Shown: positions 1-7,616 of the stretch, one piece after another
How the letters are laid out: every line of letters begins with the position of its first letter
How positions within the stretch are numbered: position 1 is the first letter of the stretch
Source of the DNA: Candidatus Komeilibacteria bacterium
GTDB lineage: Bacteria; Patescibacteriota; Patescibacteriia; UBA1558
Direction of reading: 5' to 3'
DNA length: 19,895 nucleotides
Assembly (NCBI GenBank): GCA_024654345.1
Contig: JANLIN010000096.1
Coordinates: forward strand, 1-19,895
Translations under genes and position numbers: made by a program
Notes under the pieces: generated by a model
Told to the model about the DNA's origin: nothing
The model's input: only the letters and a program-made list of their open reading frames with translations
Database searches by the model: none

Positions 1-1170
1 TCTTTGCTCCGCTTTAGGCAAACCGCGTCGCCAAGCACCGAGAATAGAATTTTTGAGTAGATAATCTATTTGCACCCAGCCGTCGGCGACTAATTTATCA
101 TCCAAATTGATAGTCAGTTTACTGCCTTGAACATGATACTCCGGCCAGATCATGACCACTCTCCCTCCCACCGGTAAAAATCGTTGCCATTCGCGAAAAC
201 ACTGTCGATACAAATTTTTTAATTCTTCCATTGCTTTTTGCGCCTGTACCGGCGTAGTACTTTGTTTAACCAGTGGTCCCAAATAAGGCTCGGTGATGAT
301 GGACCGCACATTTTTCGGAAATGATTTACTCACCTCACGAGCGTCCGCTTTTTTGATATCCACGGTCGCCTCGGAGGTATTATTTTCTTTCCACCAGTTG
401 ATATTTTTTTGCGTCGCCATGACTGCTTCCGGACTTATATCACCGGCAAATATTTTTTTATAACCGAGACTCAAGGCTTCCAAAGGCAAAGTCCCTACAC
501 CACAAAAAGGGTCAAGAATCCCCACCTCTCTTGAGTTTTGGCTATAATTAATCATCATCCGCGCCAACTTTGGCGGCATCATACCGCGTAATTCATCCCG
601 TACCGGTTTGCCGAAGTCACGTTCCCCATACAGCCGATAGTCTTGGATAGATTCGGTATAGCCATAAAAAAATTTATGGCCGCTCCCAATGATGACCACG
701 TCCATTCCCTGCGGCGGCAGTAGTTTCTCCTGCCCCACAATCACACTGCTCATTTCCGGCAAACGCGATTTCACCAGACGCACTCTTATTTTATCGACAG
801 CGCGCCATTCTTTCTTCCAGGTCAGAGCTTCCCGTTCAAAATCTCCCTTAGCTCTTTTTAATGCGGCGCTAGTAAGATTGTAAAAAGAAAAGCCAAAGAT
901 TTTTTTGTCCGCCGGCAGATGCTCTTCTAGCAATACCCTGGCCGTGGACATATTCAGATCACCGCTTTCACCACATATTTTACCCGCTTTCTTTACCCCA
1001 CCCAATTCAGACCAATCCACAGCCGTGTCATGACGGAGTAATAACACCGCCGTGTTGACGTCAACAATATCGTAGCTTATTTTCCTGGCCTCCAGGTAAG
1101 CTACCACTTCCGCGACCGACAGCACCGGTAGATTACCGAGAATTAGAAATGATAGATAATTATGTTTCAT
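1..1170 (-). CDS. TRM11-like RNA (guanine-N2) methyltransferase, C-terminus cut off by the window
   Basis: The minus frame is open from the ATG at 1170-1168 to the window edge, giving 390 codons with no stop, so the C-terminus is missing. The SAM-binding motif I reads DPFCGVGTLPLEAL and motif IV reads TEPYLGP, which places it in the TRM11/UPF0020 group of class I methyltransferases. These mostly make N2-methylguanosine in tRNA. The N-terminal 150 or so residues would correspond to the substrate-binding part; I cannot confirm a THUMP fold by eye. Motif IV has Glu where related enzymes usually have Asp or Asn. The gene is divergent from clpC and has a TATAAT box 7 nt before its ATG. Family assignment is fairly secure; the exact RNA target is not. 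Confidence 0.8.
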   Translation of the reverse strand, partial: MKHNYLSFLILGNLPVLSVAEVVAYLEARKISYDIVDVNTAVLLLRHDTAVDWSELGGVKKAGKICGESGDLNMSTARVLLEEHLPADKKIFGFSFYNLTSAALKRAKGDFEREALTWKKEWRAVDKIRVRLVKSRLPEMSSVIVGQEKLLPPQGMDVVIIGSGHKFFYGYTESIQDYRLYGERDFGKPVRDELRGMMPPKLARMMINYSQNSREVGILDPFCGVGTLPLEALSLGYKKIFAGDISPEAVMATQKNINWWKENNTSEATVDIKKADAREVSKSFPKNVRSIITEPYLGPLVKQSTTPVQAQKAMEELKNLYRQCFREWQRFLPVGGRVVMIWPEYHVQGSKLTINLDDKLVADGWVQIDYLLKNSILGAWRRGLPKAEQR

Positions 1171-1177
1171 AAGCTGC

Positions 1178-1183
1178 ATTATA
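1178..1183 (-). promoter_or_regulatory. Putative -10 box of the methyltransferase gene, leaderless spacing
   Basis: The minus strand reads TATAAT, a perfect -10 match. It is followed by seven bases and then the ATG at 1170. Transcription would begin at or within a base or two of the start codon, giving a leaderless mRNA. I see no convincing -35 at 16-18 bp spacing. Confidence 0.4.
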
Positions 1184-1214
1184 CATGGTAGATGAGTCCG
1201 AAGCTAGTCAGACC

Positions 1215-1243
1215 TTGACTTTATCTCCCCAATCCACTTTAAT
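1215..1243 (+). promoter_or_regulatory. Possible clpC promoter
   Basis: TTGACT at 1215-1220 is a 5 of 6 match to a -35 box. TTTAAT at 1238-1243, after a 17-bp spacer, is a reasonable -10. The leader to the clpC ATG would be about 30 nt. No Shine-Dalgarno sequence precedes that ATG. Confidence 0.35.
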
Positions 1244-1278
1244 ACACTATACACGAGACAACTAGCAAACTATATAAT

Positions 1279-3795
1279 ATGATGAATAACCTAGAATCAA
1301 CCTTCGAAAAATTTACCACCCACTTCAAGAAAGTGCTCATCACGGCCCAGGAGTTGGCTGTCAGTTTGAATAATCAAACCGTGGAACCCCTGCATTTACT
1401 TTACGCCATTGCCGTGGAAAAGGGCTCTATTGGCGCCGATATTTTAAGCAAAGAGAATTTGACCGGCGAAAGCGCCAAGGATATTGTGGTCATTCTTACC
1501 GATCATCGTTCAAATCAAGACAAGAATATCCCCTCTCTGTCACCGGTTACGCAGAAAGCCATCGAACGGGCCATCGGTGAGGCTTATGAATACCGTCATC
1601 GTTATGTTGGTACAGAGCACTTGCTGAGCAGTCTTCTCACCACTCAAGACGGAAATTTGCTTAAATTTCTTCATAGTAAAAATATTCAACCCTCGGTGAT
1701 GAGGGACAATCTGGAAGCTATCCTACGCAGTACTTCCAAATTTAGCGATCTCACAGCCGGTAGAAATGAAGAGGACAATGAAGAAAATCCCGAGTCAGAG
1801 ATGGAAAGAATGTTTGGGATGGGTCCCGCTCGCGCGGATAATGGTGGTCTGACGACATACACCATTGATCTAACCGACGATGAAGTACAAAAAGATATTG
1901 ACCCCGTTATCGGTCGTGAAAAAGAGATCGAGAGACTTATTCAAATCTTATCCCGTCGTACTAAAAACAATCCTATTCTATTGGGCGATCCCGGCGTTGG
2001 TAAGACGGCTATCATCGAGGGCTTAGCCAAAAGGATTACCGAGGGTAAAGTACCTGACGTTCTGGCTAACAAAAAGATTTATAGTCTGGACCTTGGATCT
2101 ATGATCGCCGGCACGATTTACCGCGGAGAATTTGAGAGCCGTATCAAGAAATTGGTGGAACAAGTAAAAAAAAGTAAAAATGTAATTCTATTCATTGACG
2201 AGATCCACAATCTGATGGGCGCCGGTTCGGCGGCCGGCTCTTTGGACGCGGCCAATATCATCAAGCCGGAGTTGGCCCGCGGTCACTTACGATGCATTGG
2301 CACCACCACGCGCGAGGAGTTCAAAAAACATATTGAAACCGATCCCGCCTTCGAAAGACGGTTTCAACCTATCACCGTCAAAGAAGCGACGGCCGAAGAG
2401 GCACTTGATATTCTCAAGGGTCTGCGAAAAAATTACGAAAAATTTCACCGGGTCAAAATCTCCGATGAAGCCATCACGGCCGCGGTTGAGCTTAGCGTCC
2501 GCTATCTGCAAGATAAATTCTTGCCGGATAAAGCCATTGACCTAATTGATGAAGCCGCTTCCAAATTGAAAGTGGAAATGACCAAAGACGGTCGTGGCAA
2601 AGCTATCCGTGGCTATGAAAATAAACTGCAAAAGTTGAAACAGGAAAAAGAAGCCGCGATCGCTAACGAGGAATTTTCCCACGCTTTGGCTTTAAAAGAA
2701 AAAGAAGGTGAATTGTTGGACAAGTTGGAGGAGCTGAGCAACCTTGATGACGCCAATAGCGGCAAGATACTAGGCACCATTCGCCGCCAGGATATTACCG
2801 AAGTTATTTCTCGGATTACAAATGTACCCGTGCACGAACTGGCTCTGACCGAAAAGGAGAGATTGATGGGGCTAGAAAAAGAGCTACAGGCACATGTCAT
2901 CGGTCAGGATGATGCCCTCCGCGCCATCGCCAGAAGCATCCGTCGTTCTCGTACCGGCCTCGCCAATCCCGACCGCCCGGTCGGCTCCTTCATATTTCTG
3001 GGACCGTCCGGTGTCGGCAAAACCGAGACCGCCAAAGTCATTGCCCGCGAGTTCTTCGGTCGCAAAGATGCCTTAGTTCGAATTGATATGTCTGAATTTT
3101 CCGAGAAATTCAATATTTCGAAGCTGATCGGCTCTCCCGCCGGGTACGTTGGCTACAAAGAACAAGGCAAGCTGACCGACGCCGTCAAACACCAGCCCTA
3201 CTCAGTGATCCTGTTTGATGAAATAGAAAAAGCTCATCCCGATGTTTACAATCTCCTACTGTCTATCCTGGAAGACGGCCACCTCACTGACGCTACCGGC
3301 AAGACAATCAATTTCAAAAACACGATCATTATCATGACCTCAAATATCGGCCTGCAAGAATTCAACCGTCAGGCGGCGATCGGCTTCTCCACTGGTTCGG
3401 CGGAGAAGAAATCCGAAGAGCAGTTTATTGACCTGAGTCAGCGTATACAAAAAGGGCTCAAAGAGCACTTCCGTCCCGAATTTCTCAACCGTATTGATGA
3501 TGTGATAATTTTTAAACCACTCAACAAAGAATCTCTGCTCAAAATAGCTCGTCTACAAATGGAACAGCTACTCCGACGACTTTTACTACAACAGCTGAAG
3601 GCCGAGGTCTCGCAAAAAACTCTCACTTTTTTGGTTGACAAGGGATTTTCACCGGAGCAAGGAGCCCGCGGTATCAGACGCGCTATCCAGGAACATATTG
3701 AAGCACCCTTGGCTGACAAAATGCTCAGTGAAGAGATGACCGATAAGAAAATTCTGAAAATAAATGTACAAAAGGATAAGGTCAAAATAGACTAG
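1279..3795 (+). CDS. clpC: ClpC-type AAA+ unfoldase, ATP-binding subunit of Clp protease
   Basis: This 838-residue protein has the full class-I Clp layout. A double Clp N-domain covers roughly residues 1-150. AAA+ module 1 has Walker A GDPGVGKT near 235 and Walker B LFIDEIHN near 304. A UVR-like coiled segment lies around 445-490. AAA+ module 2 has Walker A GPSGVGKT near 575 and Walker B ILFDEIEK near 643, followed by the C-terminal D2-small domain. The mid-region UVR segment and lack of a long ClpB middle domain favour ClpC over ClpB. It would unfold cytoplasmic proteins and feed them to ClpP, which is not in this window. Two adjacent ATGs (1279 and 1282) are possible starts. The gene is followed by a hairpin terminator. 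Confidence 0.95.
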   Translation: MMNNLESTFEKFTTHFKKVLITAQELAVSLNNQTVEPLHLLYAIAVEKGSIGADILSKENLTGESAKDIVVILTDHRSNQDKNIPSLSPVTQKAIERAIGEAYEYRHRYVGTEHLLSSLLTTQDGNLLKFLHSKNIQPSVMRDNLEAILRSTSKFSDLTAGRNEEDNEENPESEMERMFGMGPARADNGGLTTYTIDLTDDEVQKDIDPVIGREKEIERLIQILSRRTKNNPILLGDPGVGKTAIIEGLAKRITEGKVPDVLANKKIYSLDLGSMIAGTIYRGEFESRIKKLVEQVKKSKNVILFIDEIHNLMGAGSAAGSLDAANIIKPELARGHLRCIGTTTREEFKKHIETDPAFERRFQPITVKEATAEEALDILKGLRKNYEKFHRVKISDEAITAAVELSVRYLQDKFLPDKAIDLIDEAASKLKVEMTKDGRGKAIRGYENKLQKLKQEKEAAIANEEFSHALALKEKEGELLDKLEELSNLDDANSGKILGTIRRQDITEVISRITNVPVHELALTEKERLMGLEKELQAHVIGQDDALRAIARSIRRSRTGLANPDRPVGSFIFLGPSGVGKTETAKVIAREFFGRKDALVRIDMSEFSEKFNISKLIGSPAGYVGYKEQGKLTDAVKHQPYSVILFDEIEKAHPDVYNLLLSILEDGHLTDATGKTINFKNTIIIMTSNIGLQEFNRQAAIGFSTGSAEKKSEEQFIDLSQRIQKGLKEHFRPEFLNRIDDVIIFKPLNKESLLKIARLQMEQLLRRLLLQQLKAEVSQKTLTFLVDKGFSPEQGARGIRRAIQEHIEAPLADKMLSEEMTDKKILKINVQKDKVKID

Positions 3796-3818
3796 TAGAG
3801 TAATCTTTATTAAACTAT

Positions 3819-3847
3819 AAAAAATCCGCACTGAGCGGATTTTTTTT
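3819..3847 (+). terminator. Intrinsic terminator after clpC, abutting comF
   Basis: ATCCGC (3824-3829), a five-base loop ACTGA, and GCGGAT (3835-3840) form a perfect stem, preceded by an A-run and followed by seven further T residues to 3847. It is a textbook rho-independent terminator 24 nt after the clpC stop. The T tract ends at the base just before the comF ATG. Confidence 0.85.
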
Positions 3848-4531
3848 ATGAAAATACTGCAAATAATTCTCGAGGTAATATTTCCCACTCTTTGCATCGG
3901 TTGTCGAGCTGAGGGTCAGATTTTATGCACGACCTGCAGGCAAACCATCCCGGCCCGTTATAATCTGCAATGTCCCATTTGTAACCGCAGTCAGACTGAT
4001 GACAGTATTTGCGCACTTTGCCAGCCCCAAGTATGGCTGGATAAAATAATCATCGCCGCCCCCTATGAAAATCCGCTTCTGCAAACAATGATACAGGCCT
4101 TCAAGTATGGCCACGTACACTCTTTGGCCACGCCCTTGGCGGATTTACTAATTCAAAATTTACCCACAGACAAGGAGTCTTACCTTGTCATCCCCACCCC
4201 TTTGCATCGCCGCCGCTTTCAGGAAAGGGGTTTTAATCAAAGTGAATTGTTAGCCAAAATCCTAGCCCTCAATTTCGCCCATCATCTACGAACCGACTGT
4301 ATAAGAAGAATAAAGAACACGGCGCACCAGGCCGATCTTAAACGAGAAGAGAGATTAATAAATATGCGCAACGCCTTCCGCATCACCCATCCGGAAGCGG
4401 TCGCCGGCCAAAATATATTACTAGTCGATGATGTCATTACCACCGCCGCCACTCTCAACGAGCAGGCTCGAGTACTAAAAGAGGCCGGTGCCGCGTCAAT
4501 CACGGCCATCGTGCTAGCTAAAAACAGTTAG
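3848..4531 (+). CDS. comF: ComF family phosphoribosyltransferase-like protein
   Basis: This 227-residue protein matches the ComF architecture. The N-terminus has zinc-finger-like pairs at C16/C19, C27/C30, C42/C45 and C55/C58. A type I phosphoribosyltransferase domain follows, with the PRPP-binding loop ILLVDDVITTAATL near residues 191-204 and the family motif RGFNQSE near 125. ComF supports DNA uptake for transformation in competent bacteria; its biochemical role is unsettled. The start at 3848 is supported because ComF proteins typically begin with a short hydrophobic stretch ending in FPxxCxxC, as here. The ATG directly follows the clpC terminator T tract. The gene is convergent with copA, with two bases between stop codons. 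Confidence 0.9.
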   Translation: MKILQIILEVIFPTLCIGCRAEGQILCTTCRQTIPARYNLQCPICNRSQTDDSICALCQPQVWLDKIIIAAPYENPLLQTMIQAFKYGHVHSLATPLADLLIQNLPTDKESYLVIPTPLHRRRFQERGFNQSELLAKILALNFAHHLRTDCIRRIKNTAHQADLKREERLINMRNAFRITHPEAVAGQNILLVDDVITTAATLNEQARVLKEAGAASITAIVLAKNS

Positions 4532-4533
4532 GA

Positions 4534-6978
4534 TTATTTACTCAACCCGAGAAAAGCGGTTAACGATATAAATAGGAGGATCAAAAAATAGAAGGCAAGA
4601 TCGGAAATTAAGCGATTACTCACCGTCAAAGTTTTCAAGCGCAGACTATTTATTACCACTGATACCGAACTGAAGGCCATGGCCGCGCTGGCGATAATGG
4701 GCGATAATAAGAGTCCAAAAGAAGGATAAAGCACACCGGCCGCCACCGGAATGGCCAGTATATTGTAGCCAAAGGCCCAACCGAGATTTTGTTTTATTAT
4801 CCCCAGTGTCTGCCGCGAAAGAACGATCGCTTCGACCACTTTCGGCAAAGAACCTTTCACCAATACAATATCACCGGTCTCAATAGCCACGTCAGTACCG
4901 GTCCCCATGGCGATGCCGATATCTGCCTGCGCCAACGCCGGCGCGTCATTTATGCCGTCCCCTACCATAGCCACCACCGCTTCGCTATTTGCTTGCTGTA
5001 ATTCTTTTATCACCCTTACTTTGTCAGCGGGTAATACTTCCGCTATAACTTTATCTATACCAAGTTGCGTCGCAATAGCATCAGCTGTCTGCTGATTATC
5101 CCCTGTCAACATGACGACTTTGATATTGAATTCGTGCAAGCGCGCGATGGCGGCCGGAGTATCTTCTTTGATGACATCGGCCAGGGCGAATACGGCCACC
5201 ACTATTTTGTTTAACACCATATAAATAAGAGTCTTCCCCTGTCGGCTGAATTCCAGCGCCGCCTCCGTCGCCCACTCAGCAATGGCGATATCCTGCTCTT
5301 GCAGAAGTTTTTTATTACCCATTAATATCATCTGCCCTTCCACTTCACCACCCACGCCGCGCCCAGCGAAACTTTGGAAATTTTTAACGTTTAGAGGTGA
5401 TATATTCAAATTCTTTTTGACATAACTAGCAATCGCATCTGATAGTGGATGCTCTGACAAATCTTCCACCGCCAGGGCGTAGGTCAGGACTTTATCTCGA
5501 TCCGATTCCGGTTTTAGTTTAACATCCGTTACCTCCGGCTGTCCCTTGGTGAGCGTACCTGTTTTGTCAAAAACGATGGTGCTAATTTTATGCGCCCTTT
5601 CCAAGGCGGTAGCGTCTTTGATTAATATCCCTAGGCGAGCGGCCTTGCCGGTACCAACCATGATGGCGGTCGGCGTCGCCAACCCCAGAGCACAGGGACA
5701 GGCTATTATCAGCACCGCCGTCGCCACATAGAAGGCCAATTGTAAGGCTGAGCCGCTAATCATTAGACCAGTGATCTGCGGCGCGATCCACAACCAAAAT
5801 CCCAATGCTATGAGCGCAAATACTATAACTATCGGCACAAAAACTGCTGATATTTGATCGGCCTTTTTCTGTATAGGCGCGGTAGTACCCTGTGCTTCCT
5901 CTACCATCCGTACTATATTGGCGAGCAAAGTGTCACCCCCCACCTTATCGGCGGTCATGATAAAAGAGCCGGTTTTGTTGATGGTGGCACCGATCACAGC
6001 GTCGCCAACGGTTTTCTCAGCCGGCAAAGATTCACCCGTCACCATTGATTCGTCAATCGTACTAACACCCTCCTTTATCTGACCATCGACCGGTATCTTT
6101 TCACCCGGCCGAACCCTTATTAGATCTCCGATTTTCACCTCTGCCACGGGAATTTTTATTTCCACTCCATCTCTGATAACAGAGGCTTCCTTGGCCTGCA
6201 AGGCCAGTAATTTATGTATAGCATCGCTGGCTTTCCCTTTGGCTCTCGCCTCTAGAAGTCTGCCCAGAAGTACAAAGAAGGTGATCAAAACACCGGCCTC
6301 AAAAAAAACTTCCGCCGCAATTTCGCCGAAAATAGCCGGCGCAAAGGTCACAATGCTGGAAAAAGCCCAAGCCGTAAAAGTGCCCAGCGCAATCAAGCTA
6401 TCCATGTTGGCTGTCCTTACTTTCAAGGCATGCCAAGCACTCCTAAAGAACTGTCGGCCTCCGATTAAAATAAGGGGCGTCGCTAACAACCATTGGGCTA
6501 AATTAAAAGTATTTAGTCGGTAAGCCGCCGACCCGAAATTGAGATATCCCCACGGCGCAATCTGACTCTCCACCCCTGACCAGAAAGCAATAAACATACT
6601 GAGCATGACCAACACGAATGGTATCGATCCTAGCCCGACCCAGATCACCGTCTTCTTCAGTCGCTGATAATCCTCACGCTTGAGCATGCTCGCGTGATCG
6701 TGCTGTCCGCCTTCTTTTTCCGCCGCGTGGCCTTGGTGATGAATTGGTGCTAATACTTCCGTATCATTATCAATAATTAGTTTATAAGAACCAGCCTTAC
6801 CGACCGCCGCCACTAAATCAGCGGCCGTAACCCTTGACTCGTCATATTCGATCGTCATTTTTTCCGTACCAAAATTCACGTTGACAGATGCCACCCCCGA
6901 TAATTTACCGACCATTTTTTCAATCAAATTTTTACACGAGGCACAGTGCATGCCCACAATTAGATAAATCTTCTTCAT
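4534..6978 (-). CDS. copA: Copper(I)-exporting P1B-type ATPase
   Basis: This 814-residue protein is a complete P1B-1 ATPase. An N-terminal HMA domain carries GMHCASC (C12, C15). A His-rich linker lies around residues 80-97. The actuator-domain TGES motif is near 314, the membrane CPCALG motif near 426, the phosphorylated Asp in DKTGTLTKG near 471, and the hinge GDGINDAP near 674. Late membrane segments contain GYN and MAFSSVSVVINSLRL, the residues that mark Cu(I) selectivity in this family. It would pump Cu(I) out of the cytoplasm. It is the last gene of the csoR-copZ-copA operon and begins one base after the chaperone stop codon. I saw no clear terminator between it and convergent comF. Confidence 0.95.
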   Translation of the reverse strand: MKKIYLIVGMHCASCKNLIEKMVGKLSGVASVNVNFGTEKMTIEYDESRVTAADLVAAVGKAGSYKLIIDNDTEVLAPIHHQGHAAEKEGGQHDHASMLKREDYQRLKKTVIWVGLGSIPFVLVMLSMFIAFWSGVESQIAPWGYLNFGSAAYRLNTFNLAQWLLATPLILIGGRQFFRSAWHALKVRTANMDSLIALGTFTAWAFSSIVTFAPAIFGEIAAEVFFEAGVLITFFVLLGRLLEARAKGKASDAIHKLLALQAKEASVIRDGVEIKIPVAEVKIGDLIRVRPGEKIPVDGQIKEGVSTIDESMVTGESLPAEKTVGDAVIGATINKTGSFIMTADKVGGDTLLANIVRMVEEAQGTTAPIQKKADQISAVFVPIVIVFALIALGFWLWIAPQITGLMISGSALQLAFYVATAVLIIACPCALGLATPTAIMVGTGKAARLGILIKDATALERAHKISTIVFDKTGTLTKGQPEVTDVKLKPESDRDKVLTYALAVEDLSEHPLSDAIASYVKKNLNISPLNVKNFQSFAGRGVGGEVEGQMILMGNKKLLQEQDIAIAEWATEAALEFSRQGKTLIYMVLNKIVVAVFALADVIKEDTPAAIARLHEFNIKVVMLTGDNQQTADAIATQLGIDKVIAEVLPADKVRVIKELQQANSEAVVAMVGDGINDAPALAQADIGIAMGTGTDVAIETGDIVLVKGSLPKVVEAIVLSRQTLGIIKQNLGWAFGYNILAIPVAAGVLYPSFGLLLSPIIASAAMAFSSVSVVINSLRLKTLTVSNRLISDLAFYFLILLFISLTAFLGLSK

Positions 6979-6979
6979 A

Positions 6980-7201
6980 TTATAATTCTTTAACTGATGT
7001 AATTTTGTATTTCCCTAAACCATTGATAATATTGATAACCTCCTCCATCATCTCCGCCGCGGGAGTATCCAGCACCAACACGCCCTGACCCTCGTTTTGG
7101 CCAAGACTTACGACTTCCGCGCCTATTTCTTTCACCGTCAGATTGATCAAAGCTTCACAAGCATTGCAGCTCATCCCACTGATTGTCAACCGGTATAGCA
7201 T
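6980..7201 (-). CDS. copZ: CopZ-like HMA-domain copper chaperone
   Basis: A 73-residue HMA-domain protein with the metal motif GMSCNAC (C12, C15) near the N-terminus and the usual length of a free-standing chaperone. Members bind one Cu(I) between the two cysteines and pass it to CopA or CsoR. It sits between csoR (26-nt gap) and copA (1-nt gap), so co-transcription is very likely. The middle is acidic and lacks the typical conserved loop after the second helix, so it is a divergent member. Position and motif give most of the confidence; another soft metal remains possible. Confidence 0.85.
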   Translation of the reverse strand: MLYRLTISGMSCNACEALINLTVKEIGAEVVSLGQNEGQGVLVLDTPAAEMMEEVINIINGLGKYKITSVKEL

Positions 7202-7227
7202 ATGAGTTGGTAAATAATTTAATACTT

Positions 7228-7500
7228 TTATTTATAATCAAATAGACGCAATAATTCATCGGTAGTGCGTTTGGTCTGACCTGTTTGAATCTGATGAACA
7301 ACACATTCATTGATGTGCTCCTCCAATAACAACCGATCAAGCTTTTTTAAGGCTCTTTGCACGGCTTGTGACTGGTGAACGATATCAACGCAGTATTCAT
7401 CATTTTCAATCATTTTTTGAATAGCGGCCACATGGCCGCCGATAATCTGTAGGCGATGAACAAACTTATTTTGAGTGGTTTTTTTGGTACTTTTCCTCAT
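7228..7500 (-). CDS. csoR: CsoR family copper-sensing repressor
   Basis: A 90-residue all-helical protein of the DUF156 family. The copper ligands of CsoR appear in the expected places: C37, then H62 and C66 in the stretch HINEC. This Cys-His-Cys set distinguishes copper sensors from the formaldehyde (FrmR), nickel (RcnR) and persulfide (CstR) branches. Apo-CsoR binds a GC-rich operator and releases it on Cu(I) binding. The promoter just upstream contains a matching palindrome, so the operon is probably autoregulated. It is the first gene of csoR-copZ-copA. The start at 7500 fits family length and the mapped promoter. Confidence 0.93.
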   Translation of the reverse strand: MRKSTKKTTQNKFVHRLQIIGGHVAAIQKMIENDEYCVDIVHQSQAVQRALKKLDRLLLEEHINECVVHQIQTGQTKRTTDELLRLFDYK

Positions 7501-7517
7501 AATATTGGTTATCTAGT

Positions 7518-7529
7518 CCCCCTAGGGGG
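7518..7529. promoter_or_regulatory. Putative CsoR operator
   Basis: CCCCCTAGGGGG is a perfect 12-bp palindrome, with one more G at 7530. CsoR operators are known as C-run/G-run pseudo-palindromes of this type. It begins right after the -10 box of the csoR promoter and covers the expected start site near 7524, so bound repressor would block RNA polymerase. Confidence 0.8.
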
Positions 7530-7530
7530 G

Positions 7531-7559
7531 AGTATACCACAGATGAAAAAGTTTAGCAA
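7531..7559 (-). promoter_or_regulatory. Promoter of the csoR-copZ-copA operon
   Basis: The minus strand has TTGCTA (7559-7554) as -35, a 17-bp spacer, and TATACT (7536-7531) as -10, with an upstream TG making it an extended -10 (TGGTATACT). The leader to the csoR ATG is about 24 nt and includes half of the operator palindrome. Confidence 0.75.
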
Positions 7560-7616
7560 TAATGATTTCTTAACTTAATTCTGAAAGAATGACAGCAACT
7601 TATCGTCTATTTAACC

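Noticed and set aside
689..883. 64-codon plus-strand open frame
   Set aside because: It is antisense to the TRM11-like methyltransferase and has no features of its own.
1273..1278. TATAAT directly before the clpC ATG as the clpC -10 box
   Set aside because: Transcription would start about 7 nt downstream, past both possible start codons, and no other in-frame Met is near. I list the upstream TTGACT/TTTAAT pair instead, at low confidence.
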